In this document: piece by piece, positions 1 to 11,398 of the stretch
How the letters are laid out: each line of letters opens with the position of its first letter
Numbering within the stretch: position 1 is the first letter of the stretch
Assembly (NCBI GenBank): GCA_021414005.1
Contig: JAIOPH010000023.1
Coordinates: 1-64,000 of the forward strand
Direction: 5' to 3'
Source of the DNA: Chthoniobacter sp.
Lineage (GTDB): Bacteria > Verrucomicrobiota > Verrucomicrobiia > Chthoniobacterales > Chthoniobacteraceae
Length of the DNA: 64,000 nucleotides
The notes under the pieces: generated by a model
What the model was told of the DNA's origin: nothing
The model's input: the letters and a program-made list of their open reading frames with translations, nothing else
Database searches by the model: none
Made by a program: the position numbers and the translations under genes

Positions 1-3000
1 TCGTCGCACCGAGCTGGCGGTAGTAGGCGCGCGCCAAGGCGCGGTTTTCCTTGGCCACTTCAGAGCCGAAGTAGAGGGCTTCGGTGGTCGGGGTCCGATT
101 ACTATAATACTCACCCTTGATTCCTCCGAGCGCGTCGCGTCGAGCTTTGCCTTTTTCTCCAGCCTCGCGCAGAGCCTTCTTCCTGTCTTGTGGCAGGTCG
201 GAAAGAACGATCCCTTTGTCTTCGCCAAGCGCCTCCACGAGTTCGTCTGCCTCCACTGCATTTAATGCGAGACCCTGTGCTTCTTTTTTTTCCAGACGAT
301 CCAGTTCCTTCATCGCATCAGCCTTCCTCGGCGCTTTTGCGCCGCCTCCAAACTGACCGCTTAGGTGAATAACGGGCTGTGGCTCTGGGGCAGCGGCTGG
401 CACTAGCGCTGCTGCTGCTCCTAGTGAGGTTGTAGCTGGGTGTCCCGGATGTCTTTGATATTCCTCCTTTGATGACCTGAAGAGATTCTTGGCTTCTCCC
501 GCTTCGGCATCCTTTCCTTCGCCAGTCTCCAGCGCGCGTCCGCGCAGGCCGGTCTCGAAGAGCATGTCCTGCCACTCGGGGTTTGGCGGGATCAGTTCCC
601 ATTTTTCGCGCAGACTGCGCGCGGCGTTTGCGGCTTCGCCCGGCAGGCGCTGGGCGAGCAGGGCGCGCTCGACGACGTTCAATTTCGCATACGCCCACGG
701 TTCGAGATACGCCTTGAGTTCGTTGCCGAGTAGGAAGTCGTCCATAAACGTCCTGTCCTTCTTGTTCGCGAGATACGGCTTCACGACCGCGTCGAAGAAA
801 GCCGCGTCCTTTCGTGCGAGGAAGAAATTCAGCTCGTGGCAGGCGAACTCGGAATACTTCGCGCGCTTCTCGTCGTCCTTGAGCTTCGGCCATTGCAGCA
901 CCCACGCGAACTTCGCCAGCTTCGCGTCGCCGCTCAGCGTGGTGAAAAGGGCATGGACTCCCGTGAGCGAGTCGTAGGTCTCCAGGTCGCTCGTCAGGAT
1001 GTCCGCCAGCATGAGCGTCTGCCCTGCGGCCAGCACCGTGGACTGCTTCTTTTCCGTGAACGCTTTTGCCGGATCGAGACTCCGCGCCAGCCGCAAATCC
1101 TGAAACTTCGTCGGCACCTCCGGCAGCGCCAGCGAGCGCCAGACGGCGTTCGTCAGATCCTCCGCGTAAATCTGCACCTGCTGCCGGTCGCCCAGCGCCT
1201 TCCGATCCAGCCGCACCACGCCCTTCTCGTCCGGCGTGAGATTGAGAAGCACCGGCGCGGCGGTGGCGAGGAAGTCGAGGTTTTGGTCATGGAGCGTGGA
1301 TGGAGTTCCCGAACCGCCCCCGCCTTTCGTCGCATCACCAGCGCGGCCTGCTCCGGCGCGTCCGCCTGCCGAGCGCAGCGCCTGCTGCATCTCGGTCAAC
1401 TGCTGCGCCTGCAAATCCGTCGAGCGGACCTCCCACGGATTGAGGATCAAGCCCGGCCGTGTGAGCATGTTGCCGGGAAAGATTTTTGTGTAACGACGTT
1501 CGAGGATGTAGCGGTATTCGTCGCCGATCTCGCGGCCCGCCGAGAAGAGGCTGGGCATCCTGTCCGGCGTGCTCCAGCCCGGCTCGAAGCGCGTGAACTC
1601 CCCGAGCCCAAACAGGCTGGCACCCGGCAGGAAGCGTGTCGCCGCGATGTGGACGCGCGTGAACTTGTTCCAATTGGCGAGCTGAACGGTCACACCTTCG
1701 GCGTCCGCCTTGGTACTGGTGATCTGCAACAGCCCCGGCTCGCGCACTTCCAGCGAGCGGTTTGGTGACGCGATCCAATTGAGCACCGGCTTGCCCGCGG
1801 TGACGCGGACCGCAATCTCCCGCGCATCGTCGCCCCGCACCCGCAGCGAGAAGTCGCCCGCCGGCAGTCCCTCGACCACCGCGAAACCATCTTCGATGCG
1901 CACCTTGCCCGAGTGATCCGCCGTGAACGTGCCCTCTCGCGCTCCAAGTCCAGGTATCCCCGCACCCATGAACGGGCCCGCGCGCAATTCGAGCAGTGAA
2001 ACCGCCGCGGCTCCCTTGCCGTTGCCGGCGGGGAGGGGAGCCAGCGGCACACGCAGCACCTCACCCGCCCGCAAGTGGATCGCGCCCGGCCAGGTGCGCT
2101 CGAACTCGCTCAGCGTCCATCCGCTTGGGGGCCGGTTCGGCGCCTGACTCTGCACATTTTCCAGACCCGCGAGTGAGCCCAGCGCGATGCGGCCTTTTTC
2201 ATCCGTCTTCAGCGCGATGTTTTCCTGCCGGTTGAAATCACGATGTTTGAAATTGAAGACGATCTGCTGCTCCGCGAGCGATTCGCCGTTCTTGCCGAGC
2301 AGCTCGAAAACGTAGGCGTCGCCGAACTTCGACAGATGCCCGGAGTTGGTCTGCTCCGACTTATCGATGCCGTTCAAGTCCACACGCCAAGCCGCACTCA
2401 CATCCTGCTTCTGCCCGCCCTTGCTGAGATTATCCACCTTTGCGGCGAGCCGAAAGTTCAGCGACGCCAGCCGCTCCGGCACGGTGATCGTGTGGGTGAA
2501 ATCCTTCGCAGGATCGAGCTTCGGCGCTTTCACCTCAGTCGTCGTCGCCACGCCGTCGAGCGTCGTGGAGGTGATGGTCAGCTTCGTGTCCGTGAGCAGG
2601 TCGAGCGACACCCGCGCGTCGCCGAGGAGTAGCGCCGTGCGCACGGCGAGTGTGGCCTCGCGGCGCGCGAGTAGTTGCTCGCGCTCGATGTGGAATTGCG
2701 CGTCGAGCCGGTAATGCTCCGCGTGATGCTCGAAGCTCGCGAGCGTGGCGAACTCGCCCGCCGGGTCCGCGAGCACGATGGGCTTCGTGCCCGGCTGCTG
2801 TGTGAACGGCACGAGGAGCGCGCCGCTCTTTTCATCTGGCGTGTATTTGCGCCCTTCGAGCCAGACCACCGCGTCCTTCACCGGCTCCCGTTTTTCATCC
2901 AGCACGGTGATGACATCGCCCGCCGGCCCGGTGCGCTGGAGCAGCGACCACTGGCCTTTGCGCACCAGCGCGCGGCTCGACTTTCCGCCGCCGATGAACT

Positions 3001-4582
3001 CGATGACCCACGCCCCGCGTTTGCCCGTCAGCTCCGGAAATTTGAACGTCCGCACGCTGCGCCGGAACGGACTGCGCCCCGCGGCATCGGCGGCGAAATC
3101 GTGGGTGACCTCGCGGTTTGCCACGAGGCCGTCGAGCGCGAGGTCGGTGTTGAGCTGGCGCTTGCTGGTGAGGAAATACGAGAGCGTGTTGATCTCGTAG
3201 ATTTTCACGATGAGCTTCGGCGCGTTCTTGATGAAAAGGTCGAGCGCCACGTCTTCGGCGGGCGCGGAGAAGGGCGGATTGGTCAGCGCGAAATCGACAT
3301 CCACGCGGTCCTTCAGCGCCTGAAACGCCTGCGGCGAAATGAGCGACGCCCAGCGCTCCGGCTCGCCAATCCCGGCCGTGATCATCGCCTCCGCGAGCAC
3401 TGGCCGCAGCCAGGTGTCGCGCACGTAGGGCGTCCACTTTTTCAAAAGGTCCGTGGCGTCGAGGTCGCCGGGTTTGGCGTCGGTCTTCTGGAAAATGTGC
3501 AGGAAGTAATCGCGCACCAGCGGCTCGTCGTTGCCGACGGGCAGGGCGATGGCCACGGCCTCGGCGAAGTTTGCGCCGAGATCCACGGCCACGCGCTGCT
3601 GCTCGGGCGCGTCGATATACTTCGGATTCATGTAGCCCAGCCGACGCGGGAGCTTCAGGTATTCGAGGAAGCGCTTTTCGTCATACACGCCGCGCGTGCG
3701 GTCATGCTGGAGGCGCTGGTAGAGCAGGTTGGCCTTGAGCGAACCAAACGCGGGCGCGAGCTTGCTGGCAAAGGCCCACGTCCGCTCCAGCCACGCCTCG
3801 CGCTCTGCGGGATCGAACTCCGCATCCGCGTCCGCGCCCGGCGCGAGCTTGCGCAGCCGCGTGAAAACGAACGCCTGATTGTCGAGCAGCGCGGGCATGC
3901 GCTTCGCCAGTTCGTCGAGCTGCTCCGGCAGCAGCGCGCGATGGATTTCAAACTCCCCGAAACTCCGGCTCTCCTGTTTTTGCAGCTCCTTCTCGATGAG
4001 GTCCACGAGGTGCGGCACATCGGGCCGCTTCAGCCGCGCGAGAACGCTACGAATCTTCGCTTCATTGAGCTGCACCTTTTCCCGCACCAGCGCCTCGATC
4101 GCCGCGTCGCCGAACTGCCCCAGATCGTCGCCCGCCGCCAGCGCCTGCCGCTGGAAAACGTCGCGCGCCACCCGCGCCTGATCGAGCGCCGTGGGCAGGT
4201 CGGGTTTCCGGTCGCGCGCCTCCTGCTGGTGGTTGAACTGCAGATTCATCCGCTCGCGCAGAAACTTCAGCGTCGCCTGCGGATCGGCGTCGTAGCTCAG
4301 CAGCGCCTCGCGATTCTCGATCACCCGCCGCTGCGGCGACCCCGGATTCCGTTTCGCCCACTGCTCCATGATCGCGGCCAGCTTCGCCTTCTGCTTGGTG
4401 TTTTGAAAATGGAGCGCCGAGAAAAAGTAAAACTCCTCGCTCCCCGGAATGAGCTGCCCCAGCACCGCCTCCCGATCCGGCGCGAGCGCAAATTTTTCGA
4501 TGAAGCCGATTTCATTGTCACCCCGCACCAGCGGAGCGAAAGCGAGCACGGCGGCGAACGGGAGGAGGAGACGGTTTTTCAT
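1..4582 (-). CDS. giant secreted alpha-2-macroglobulin-like protein (3' end outside window)
   Basis: The minus frame starting at the ATG at 4582 stays open to position 1 (about 1527 codons), so the gene runs off the window. The N-terminus (MKNRLLLPFAAVLAFAPLVRG) is a signal peptide, so the product is periplasmic or surface-located. Around residues 505-900 it is rich in beta-strand segments of the macroglobulin (MG2-like) kind, for example 'V-T-V-L-D-E-K-R-E-P-V-K-D-A-V-V'. An Ala/Pro linker near residue 1390 leads into a Lys/Glu-rich helical stretch and then Y-F-G-S-E-V-A-K-E-N-R. I saw no C-x-E-Q thioester motif in the part I translated (about residues 500-1520). Bacterial members are thought to trap proteases or guard the envelope. 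Family assignment is moderately sure; function is inferred. Confidence 0.72.
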   Translation of the reverse strand, partial: MKNRLLLPFAAVLAFAPLVRGDNEIGFIEKFALAPDREAVLGQLIPGSEEFYFFSALHFQNTKQKAKLAAIMEQWAKRNPGSPQRRVIENREALLSYDADPQATLKFLRERMNLQFNHQQEARDRKPDLPTALDQARVARDVFQRQALAAGDDLGQFGDAAIEALVREKVQLNEAKIRSVLARLKRPDVPHLVDLIEKELQKQESRSFGEFEIHRALLPEQLDELAKRMPALLDNQAFVFTRLRKLAPGADADAEFDPAEREAWLERTWAFASKLAPAFGSLKANLLYQRLQHDRTRGVYDEKRFLEYLKLPRRLGYMNPKYIDAPEQQRVAVDLGANFAEAVAIALPVGNDEPLVRDYFLHIFQKTDAKPGDLDATDLLKKWTPYVRDTWLRPVLAEAMITAGIGEPERWASLISPQAFQALKDRVDVDFALTNPPFSAPAEDVALDLFIKNAPKLIVKIYEINTLSYFLTSKRQLNTDLALDGLVANREVTHDFAADAAGRSPFRRSVRTFKFPELTGKRGAWVIEFIGGGKSSRALVRKGQWSLLQRTGPAGDVITVLDEKREPVKDAVVWLEGRKYTPDEKSGALLVPFTQQPGTKPIVLADPAGEFATLASFEHHAEHYRLDAQFHIEREQLLARREATLAVRTALLLGDARVSLDLLTDTKLTITSTTLDGVATTTEVKAPKLDPAKDFTHTITVPERLASLNFRLAAKVDNLSKGGQKQDVSAAWRVDLNGIDKSEQTNSGHLSKFGDAYVFELLGKNGESLAEQQIVFNFKHRDFNRQENIALKTDEKGRIALGSLAGLENVQSQAPNRPPSGWTLSEFERTWPGAIHLRAGEVLRVPLAPLPAGNGKGAAAVSLLELRAGPFMGAGIPGLGAREGTFTADHSGKVRIEDGFAVVEGLPAGDFSLRVRGDDAREIAVRVTAGKPVLNWIASPNRSLEVREPGLLQITSTKADAEGVTVQLANWNKFTRVHIAATRFLPGASLFGLGEFTRFEPGWSTPDRMPSLFSAGREIGDEYRYILERRYTKIFPGNMLTRPGLILNPWEVRSTDLQAQQLTEMQQALRSAGGRAGAGRAGDATKGGGGSGTPSTLHDQNLDFLATAAPVLLNLTPDEKGVVRLDRKALGDRQQVQIYAEDLTNAVWRSLALPEVPTKFQDLRLARSLDPAKAFTEKKQSTVLAAGQTLMLADILTSDLETYDSLTGVHALFTTLSGDAKLAKFAWVLQWPKLKDDEKRAKYSEFACHELNFFLARKDAAFFDAVVKPYLANKKDRTFMDDFLLGNELKAYLEPWAYAKLNVVERALLAQRLPGEAANAARSLREKWELIPPNPEWQDMLFETGLRGRALETGEGKDAEAGEAKNLFRSSKEEYQRHPGHPATTSLGAAAALVPAAAPEPQPVIHLSGQFGGGAKAPRKADAMKELDRLEKKEAQGLALNAVEADELVEALGEDKGIVLSDLPQDRKKALREAGEKGKARRDALGGIKGEYYSNRTPTTEALYFGSEVAKENRALARAYYRQLGAT

Positions 4583-4731
4583 AAGCGGGATGTGCAGGGT
4601 GGAAGGAAACTGCGCCCAACGTGGCAGCGTCCGCAGCGCACAAGCAACAGCGGACTGGCGGCAACGGGCGCAGCTCAGGTTGCAGGGAAGACGGATGGCG
4701 GCGGCAGTTTCTTAGAGCGCGCCCCCAAAAA

Positions 4732-4972
4732 CCGTCATCCTGAGCGGAGTCGCCGGTGGGCGCAGGCGGGCGGGACGCAGTCGAAGGACCTCTAACTTTT
4801 CGCGGGCGGAGGAGGGGAATGACGAATGTGGAATTACGAATTCCCAAACGCGCGCCGCAAGATTCGTCATTCGTCGCTTCTCCTGACCGCCAGCCACCAC
4901 CTTCGCCCACGCCGGGAGTGAGAGGTCCTTCGACTGCGCTGCGCAAAGCCTCCGCTCCGCTCAGGATGACGG
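4732..4972. repeat. MITE-like hairpin repeat, copy A
   Basis: An imperfect palindromic element with 18-bp terminal inverted repeats: CCGTCATCCTGAGCGGAG on the left and its reverse complement on the right. Inside each end is a second conserved block, CGCAGTCGAAGGACCTCT, also inverted. The centre holds a third inverted pair around AATGACGAATGTGGAA and ATTCGTCATTCGT. It lies in the gap between the divergent macroglobulin gene and valS (4583-5066). Apart from this element I see nothing recognisable in that gap. Copies B and C are at 8053 and 35881. It carries no ORF of its own that I would believe. Confidence 0.85.
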
Positions 4973-5066
4973 ATGGGATTTTCCGCGGCGCGGACGGCTT
5001 CCCCAATTCCAACCCGAGGTTTGCCAACGCCCCACCGACCCGCCAGATTCCCGCCCCTCAAATCCT

Positions 5067-8015
<2,949 letters not shown>

Positions 8016-8052
8016 GTGCGTCTTCATCCCTCGTGAGAGGTTTCCGAAAATT

Positions 8053-8246
8053 CTGTCATCCTGAGCGGAGTTTCGCCGTGGGCGACGGCGGCGGGCGAAA
8101 CGCAGTCGAAGGACCTCTAACTATTTCCCAGCGGTTGAGGTACGACGACGGCCTCGATCGTAAAAACTCGCGATCTTTTCCCACCGCCTCCGCCCGCGAA
8201 TAGTTTGAGGTCCTTCGACTCCGCTTCGCTTCGCTCAGGATGACAG
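8053..8246. repeat. MITE-like hairpin repeat, copy B
   Basis: Second member of the family, in the valS-EamA gap (8016-8271). It has the same ends, TGTCATCCTGAGCGGAG and an inverted GCTCAGGATGACA, and the same CGCAGTCGAAGGACCTCT block with an inverted GAGGTCCTTCGACT partner. Its core differs from A and C: it lacks the AATGACGA..TTCGTCATT pair and instead has a short inverted AACTATT / AATAGTT. As it follows valS directly, it could act as a stem-loop at the end of that transcript; no U-run terminator is visible. Confidence 0.82.
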
Positions 8247-8271
8247 GAGGACGCTCCGCACCACCAAACCC

Positions 8272-9243
8272 ATGCCCACCCGCCGCTTCGCCATTCTCAT
8301 GCTCGTGCTCACCACCGCCGCGTGGGGGCTGAGCTTTCCCGGCGGCAAGGCCCTGCAAGACGCCGCGAAAACGCAGCTTCCAGAACACGCTCAATGGTTT
8401 TTTTCCTCGCTGATGATCGCCACCCGCTTCGGCCTCGCAGCGCTGCTGCTCTGGCTTTTCCACCCGCGCGCCTTCGCACAAATGCGCGCGAGCGAATTGC
8501 GGCAGGGAATCGGTCTCGGCGTCTGCGGTGGGCTTGGCATGTTGTTGCAGGCCGACGGCCTCGCCTTCACCGAGGCCAGCACGTCGGCGTTTCTAACGCA
8601 GTTCGCGTCGGTGCTCGTGCCGATCGTCATCGCGCTGCGGACGCGACGACTCCCTTCGCTGTTCGTGATGTTCTGCGTCGCGCTCGTCGTTGCCGGCGTG
8701 GCGGTGCTCGCGCAGCTCGACTGGCACACGCTACGCCTCGGTCGCGGCGAACTCGAAACGCTCATTGGCACCGCCTTTTTCACCTGCCAAATCCTCTGGC
8801 TCGAACGCTCCGTCTTCCGCGGCAACCACACTGGCCGCGTCACGCTGGTCATGTTCCTGACCATCGCCGCGATCCTCGCGCCGATCACCATTGCCCACGC
8901 GGACCACGCTGCCGACGCCCTCGTCTTTTTCCGCACCGCCCCGATGGCCCTCCTACTCGCGGCCCTCACCCTCGTCTGCTCGCTCTTCGCCTTTCTCATG
9001 ATGAACCGCTGGCAACCCTTTGTGGACGCCACCACGGCGGGCATCGTCTACTGCACCGAGCCGATCTTCGGCACGATCTTCGCGCTCTTTCTGCCCGCGC
9101 TCTTGGCTCCGCTGCTCGGCATCACCTACGCCAATGAAGAGGCGACCAGGCACCTGCTCATCGGCGGCGCGCTCATCACCGTGGCGAATATCCTGATTTC
9201 GCTGAAGCCCGTCGCGCCACCGACCGAGTTGCCGCCGCCGTGA
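8272..9243 (+). CDS. EamA/DMT-family transporter
   Basis: 323-aa integral membrane protein with the two five-helix halves of the drug/metabolite transporter superfamily. The first helix (F-A-I-L-M-L-V-L-T-T-A-A-W-G-L-S-F) carries the usual 'W-G' signature. A glutamate-containing helix late in the second half (Y-C-T-E-P-I-F-G-T-I-F-A-L-F-L-P) matches the conserved 'E-P' of EamA proteins. Members export or exchange amino acids, nucleotides or other small metabolites in the inner membrane; the substrate cannot be read from sequence. It ends next to the convergent DUF3820 gene. Confidence 0.88.
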   Translation: MPTRRFAILMLVLTTAAWGLSFPGGKALQDAAKTQLPEHAQWFFSSLMIATRFGLAALLLWLFHPRAFAQMRASELRQGIGLGVCGGLGMLLQADGLAFTEASTSAFLTQFASVLVPIVIALRTRRLPSLFVMFCVALVVAGVAVLAQLDWHTLRLGRGELETLIGTAFFTCQILWLERSVFRGNHTGRVTLVMFLTIAAILAPITIAHADHAADALVFFRTAPMALLLAALTLVCSLFAFLMMNRWQPFVDATTAGIVYCTEPIFGTIFALFLPALLAPLLGITYANEEATRHLLIGGALITVANILISLKPVAPPTELPPP

Positions 9244-9244
9244 G

Positions 9245-9562
9245 CTAGTCGAAGTGGATATTTTCCCGTCGGTTCGGAGGGCGCAGCACGGTGCGGCCGC
9301 CGGCACGGCGGCGGAGCGGGTCAAAGATTTCGTCGAGGCCGTCCACCTTCATCTGGTGAACGATGCGGAGCAACTCGCCGAGCCGGCCTTGCGGAAAGCA
9401 GTCCTTGCGCGCGAACCAGGCGAGATATTCGACCGGCAGATCGTAGAGCGGCACGCCGTGCGGCGGAAAATGCGTGGGGCCAAATTTGCCGAACGGCATG
9501 CGCGTGGCGGCGAGGTCCGCGAGGTCGGCGGCCATGAAATCGCGGAGCCGCTCCTCGTCCAT
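9245..9562 (-). CDS. DUF3820 family small protein
   Basis: 105-aa protein with the DUF3820 signature: M-P-F-G-K-F-G-P-T-H, then Y-D-L-P-V-E-Y-L-A-W-F and a positively charged C-terminus. The family is widespread, cytosolic and of unknown function. It starts 6 bp downstream of the DUF1080 stop, so the two are probably cotranscribed. It ends against the EamA gene in a convergent arrangement with almost no intergenic space. Confidence 0.8.
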   Translation of the reverse strand: MDEERLRDFMAADLADLAATRMPFGKFGPTHFPPHGVPLYDLPVEYLAWFARKDCFPQGRLGELLRIVHQMKVDGLDEIFDPLRRRAGGRTVLRPPNRRENIHFD

Positions 9563-9568
9563 GAGGCG

Positions 9569-10285
9569 CTACTTCGTCGCCAGCGAGAGGAACTTGAGAT
9601 TGCGAAAGGCAACCTCGTCACCGTGATCCTGCAGCAGGATGGGCGACCTCGTGACACCGCCAAAGTGCGGGACGTTGCGGAATTTGCTCTTCGCTATGCG
9701 CGCCTTCATGTCGTCGCTGCCCATGTAAAACTCCACGATCTTCACGCCATTGAGCCAGTGCTGGACGTGCTCGCTCTCCACGATGAGGCGGCTCTGGTTC
9801 CATTCGCCGACGGGCTTCACTTTGCGTTCGGGCGCGGGTTCGATGAGGTCGTAAAGCGCACCCGTCTGGTGGCTGCGTCCGCCGCGCTTGCCGTCGGGGT
9901 GGTTCTCGTCGTCGATGAGCTGGTATTCAAAGCCGACGTTTTTCTCCGGATCGGGCAGGCTGTATTTTACGCCACTGTTACTCGCGGCGCCGATCCGCCA
10001 CTCCCAGGTCAGCTCGAAACGACTCCCGAATTGCTCCACGGTCACAATGTCGCCGCCGCCCGCCGCTTTGCCGTGAAAGATCATCCCCTCCCTGACGACC
10101 CAGCCCTTCGTCGGAACGCCGGATTTGCCGATCGGCTGCCAGCCTTCGAGTGTCTGGCCGTCGAAGAGCAACTTCCATCCGGCGGCCTTTTCGGCGTCGG
10201 TGAGGACGTTCGTGTCATCGGCGCGGGAGGTGAAAGTCAGCGCCAACAGGGCACCGGCGGCGAGGAGGGCGCGGCGGTTGATCAT
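9569..10285 (-). CDS. secreted DUF1080 (3-keto-disaccharide hydrolase-like) protein
   Basis: 238-aa secreted protein. I chose the ATG at 10285 because it begins a clean signal peptide (MINRRALLAAGALLALTFTSRA); an upstream in-frame start would add 22 unrelated residues. The mature part has the concanavalin-like DUF1080 pattern: 'W-K-L-L-F-D-G-Q-T-L-E-G-W', 'F-E-L-T-W-E-W-R-I', 'N-S-G-V-K-Y', 'E-Y-Q-L-I-D-D', 'H-W-L-N-G-V-K-I-V' and a closing 'V-A-F-R-N-L-K-F'. Some members act on 3-keto-glycosides and many are uncharacterised. A second DUF1080 gene is at 58585. Confidence 0.9.
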   Translation of the reverse strand: MINRRALLAAGALLALTFTSRADDTNVLTDAEKAAGWKLLFDGQTLEGWQPIGKSGVPTKGWVVREGMIFHGKAAGGGDIVTVEQFGSRFELTWEWRIGAASNSGVKYSLPDPEKNVGFEYQLIDDENHPDGKRGGRSHQTGALYDLIEPAPERKVKPVGEWNQSRLIVESEHVQHWLNGVKIVEFYMGSDDMKARIAKSKFRNVPHFGGVTRSPILLQDHGDEVAFRNLKFLSLATK

Positions 10286-10331
10286 GTTTTGCAGGTTAGG
10301 CCGGAGGCAGGGTTTTGGGAAAGTGCGGTGT

Positions 10332-10922
10332 TCACCACAGGCCCAGCGCAACGAGGCGCGCGAACGCGGCGAGCGTGTTTGCGTCGCGGATTTCGCCGCT
10401 GGCGATCATCGCGCGGAACTCCTCGCGCGGAAAGGCGCGGCATTCCGTGATGGCTTCCGATTCGTCGGGCGCGTGGCCCGCGGCGCTCGGCGTTACCGGA
10501 CGGGCGAGCAGCAGATGGCTGTGCTCATCGGTGAAGCCCGCGCTGGGAAAAAAGTGACCGAGCGAGATGAGTTCGCCGCCCGGTGCAAGTTCGTAGCCGC
10601 TTTCCTCGCGCAACTCCCGCAACCCGGTGGCGCGAATGGCGTCGGGTTCCTCATTGTCGTCGATTTGTCCCGCGGGAAACTCCCAGATCGTCGCGCGAAT
10701 CGACACGCGCTCCTGCCGCACCAGCACCCACCGCCCGTCGCCGGTCATCGGCGCAACGACGACGGCGGCTTTGCGATGCGTGACCGTCCACTGAAACGGC
10801 GCAGCGCGCGTCGGCGTGGTGACCGTCGGGCGATGGACTTCGAGGAACGGATTCGCGAAGAGCGTTTCATTGGCCAGCGTGCGCCAGCCTTCGGGGTCGG
10901 TGATGAATTGGTGAAAGGGCAT
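10332..10922 (-). CDS. Nudix hydrolase, ADP-ribose pyrophosphatase type
   Basis: 196-aa Nudix hydrolase, expected to cleave nucleoside diphosphate-X compounds such as ADP-ribose in the cytoplasm. The start at 10922 gives MPFHQFITDPEGWRT; upstream in-frame codons belong to the neighbouring Dabb gene. The Nudix box E-F-P-A-G-Q-I-D-D-N-E then R-E-L-R-E-E-S-G-Y is present, but ten residues separate the box glutamate from R-E where seven are usual, so the box carries a three-residue insertion. It starts 8 bp after the Dabb stop and is probably cotranscribed with it. Confidence 0.86.
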   Translation of the reverse strand: MPFHQFITDPEGWRTLANETLFANPFLEVHRPTVTTPTRAAPFQWTVTHRKAAVVVAPMTGDGRWVLVRQERVSIRATIWEFPAGQIDDNEEPDAIRATGLRELREESGYELAPGGELISLGHFFPSAGFTDEHSHLLLARPVTPSAAGHAPDESEAITECRAFPREEFRAMIASGEIRDANTLAAFARLVALGLW

Positions 10923-10930
10923 CGGCACGG

Positions 10931-11245
10931 CTACTTCCCGTCCTCGAAATCGTGGTCGCAGACGATGACGGCGTCGAGTTGCTCCATGACTTTGGCCGCC
11001 GCCGCTGCATGGATGGGGTGGGGGAGGTAGGCGTCGCGCGCCGCCGCATTGGCAAACGTCATCACGAAACTGTGTGTGAAGCCTTGCGACAAACCTTCCG
11101 TGCTGGTGTTCGGCCCCCAGGTGAGACCGAGAATACCGGGAATTTGGCGCGGCAAATCCTCGATGATGCGCCAGACTACGGCGATGTCCGCGGCGGTGCA
11201 GGTTGGTTTGAATTTGAAGAAAGCAATGTGTTTTACGCGGGTCAT
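10931..11245 (-). CDS. Dabb (stress-responsive A/B barrel) protein
   Basis: 104-aa protein with the Dabb fold pattern: V-K-H-I-A-F-F-K-F-K-P at the N-terminus, a central 'I-P-G-I-L-G-L-T-W-G-P-N' and a second beta-alpha unit with 'T-H-S-F-V-M-T-F'. The ATG at 11245 gives the canonical 'M-x-x-V-x-H-I' opening; upstream alternatives add low-quality sequence. Dabb dimers have varied or unknown roles. It is upstream of, and probably cotranscribed with, the Nudix gene. Confidence 0.85.
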   Translation of the reverse strand: MTRVKHIAFFKFKPTCTAADIAVVWRIIEDLPRQIPGILGLTWGPNTSTEGLSQGFTHSFVMTFANAAARDAYLPHPIHAAAAAKVMEQLDAVIVCDHDFEDGK

Positions 11246-11398
11246 AGGACGATAGAGACGGCGAATGTAGGAGGCGGGCGAAGCGGACGCAACGGGCAAC
11301 GACGGTCTGGGCCAGCACATGCCTGGCACCCCCGGCTCCGGGCGCAGGTATTTACAAGCTGCAGGACGGCCCGCATATTCCCGCCCCGCGTCCGCGCC

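Noticed and set aside
2675..4795. 706-residue plus-strand reading frame
   Set aside because: It is antisense to the macroglobulin-like gene, has a composition rich in Arg/Leu/Glu typical of shadows in high-GC DNA, and shows no domain; the minus frame has a signal peptide and domain pattern.
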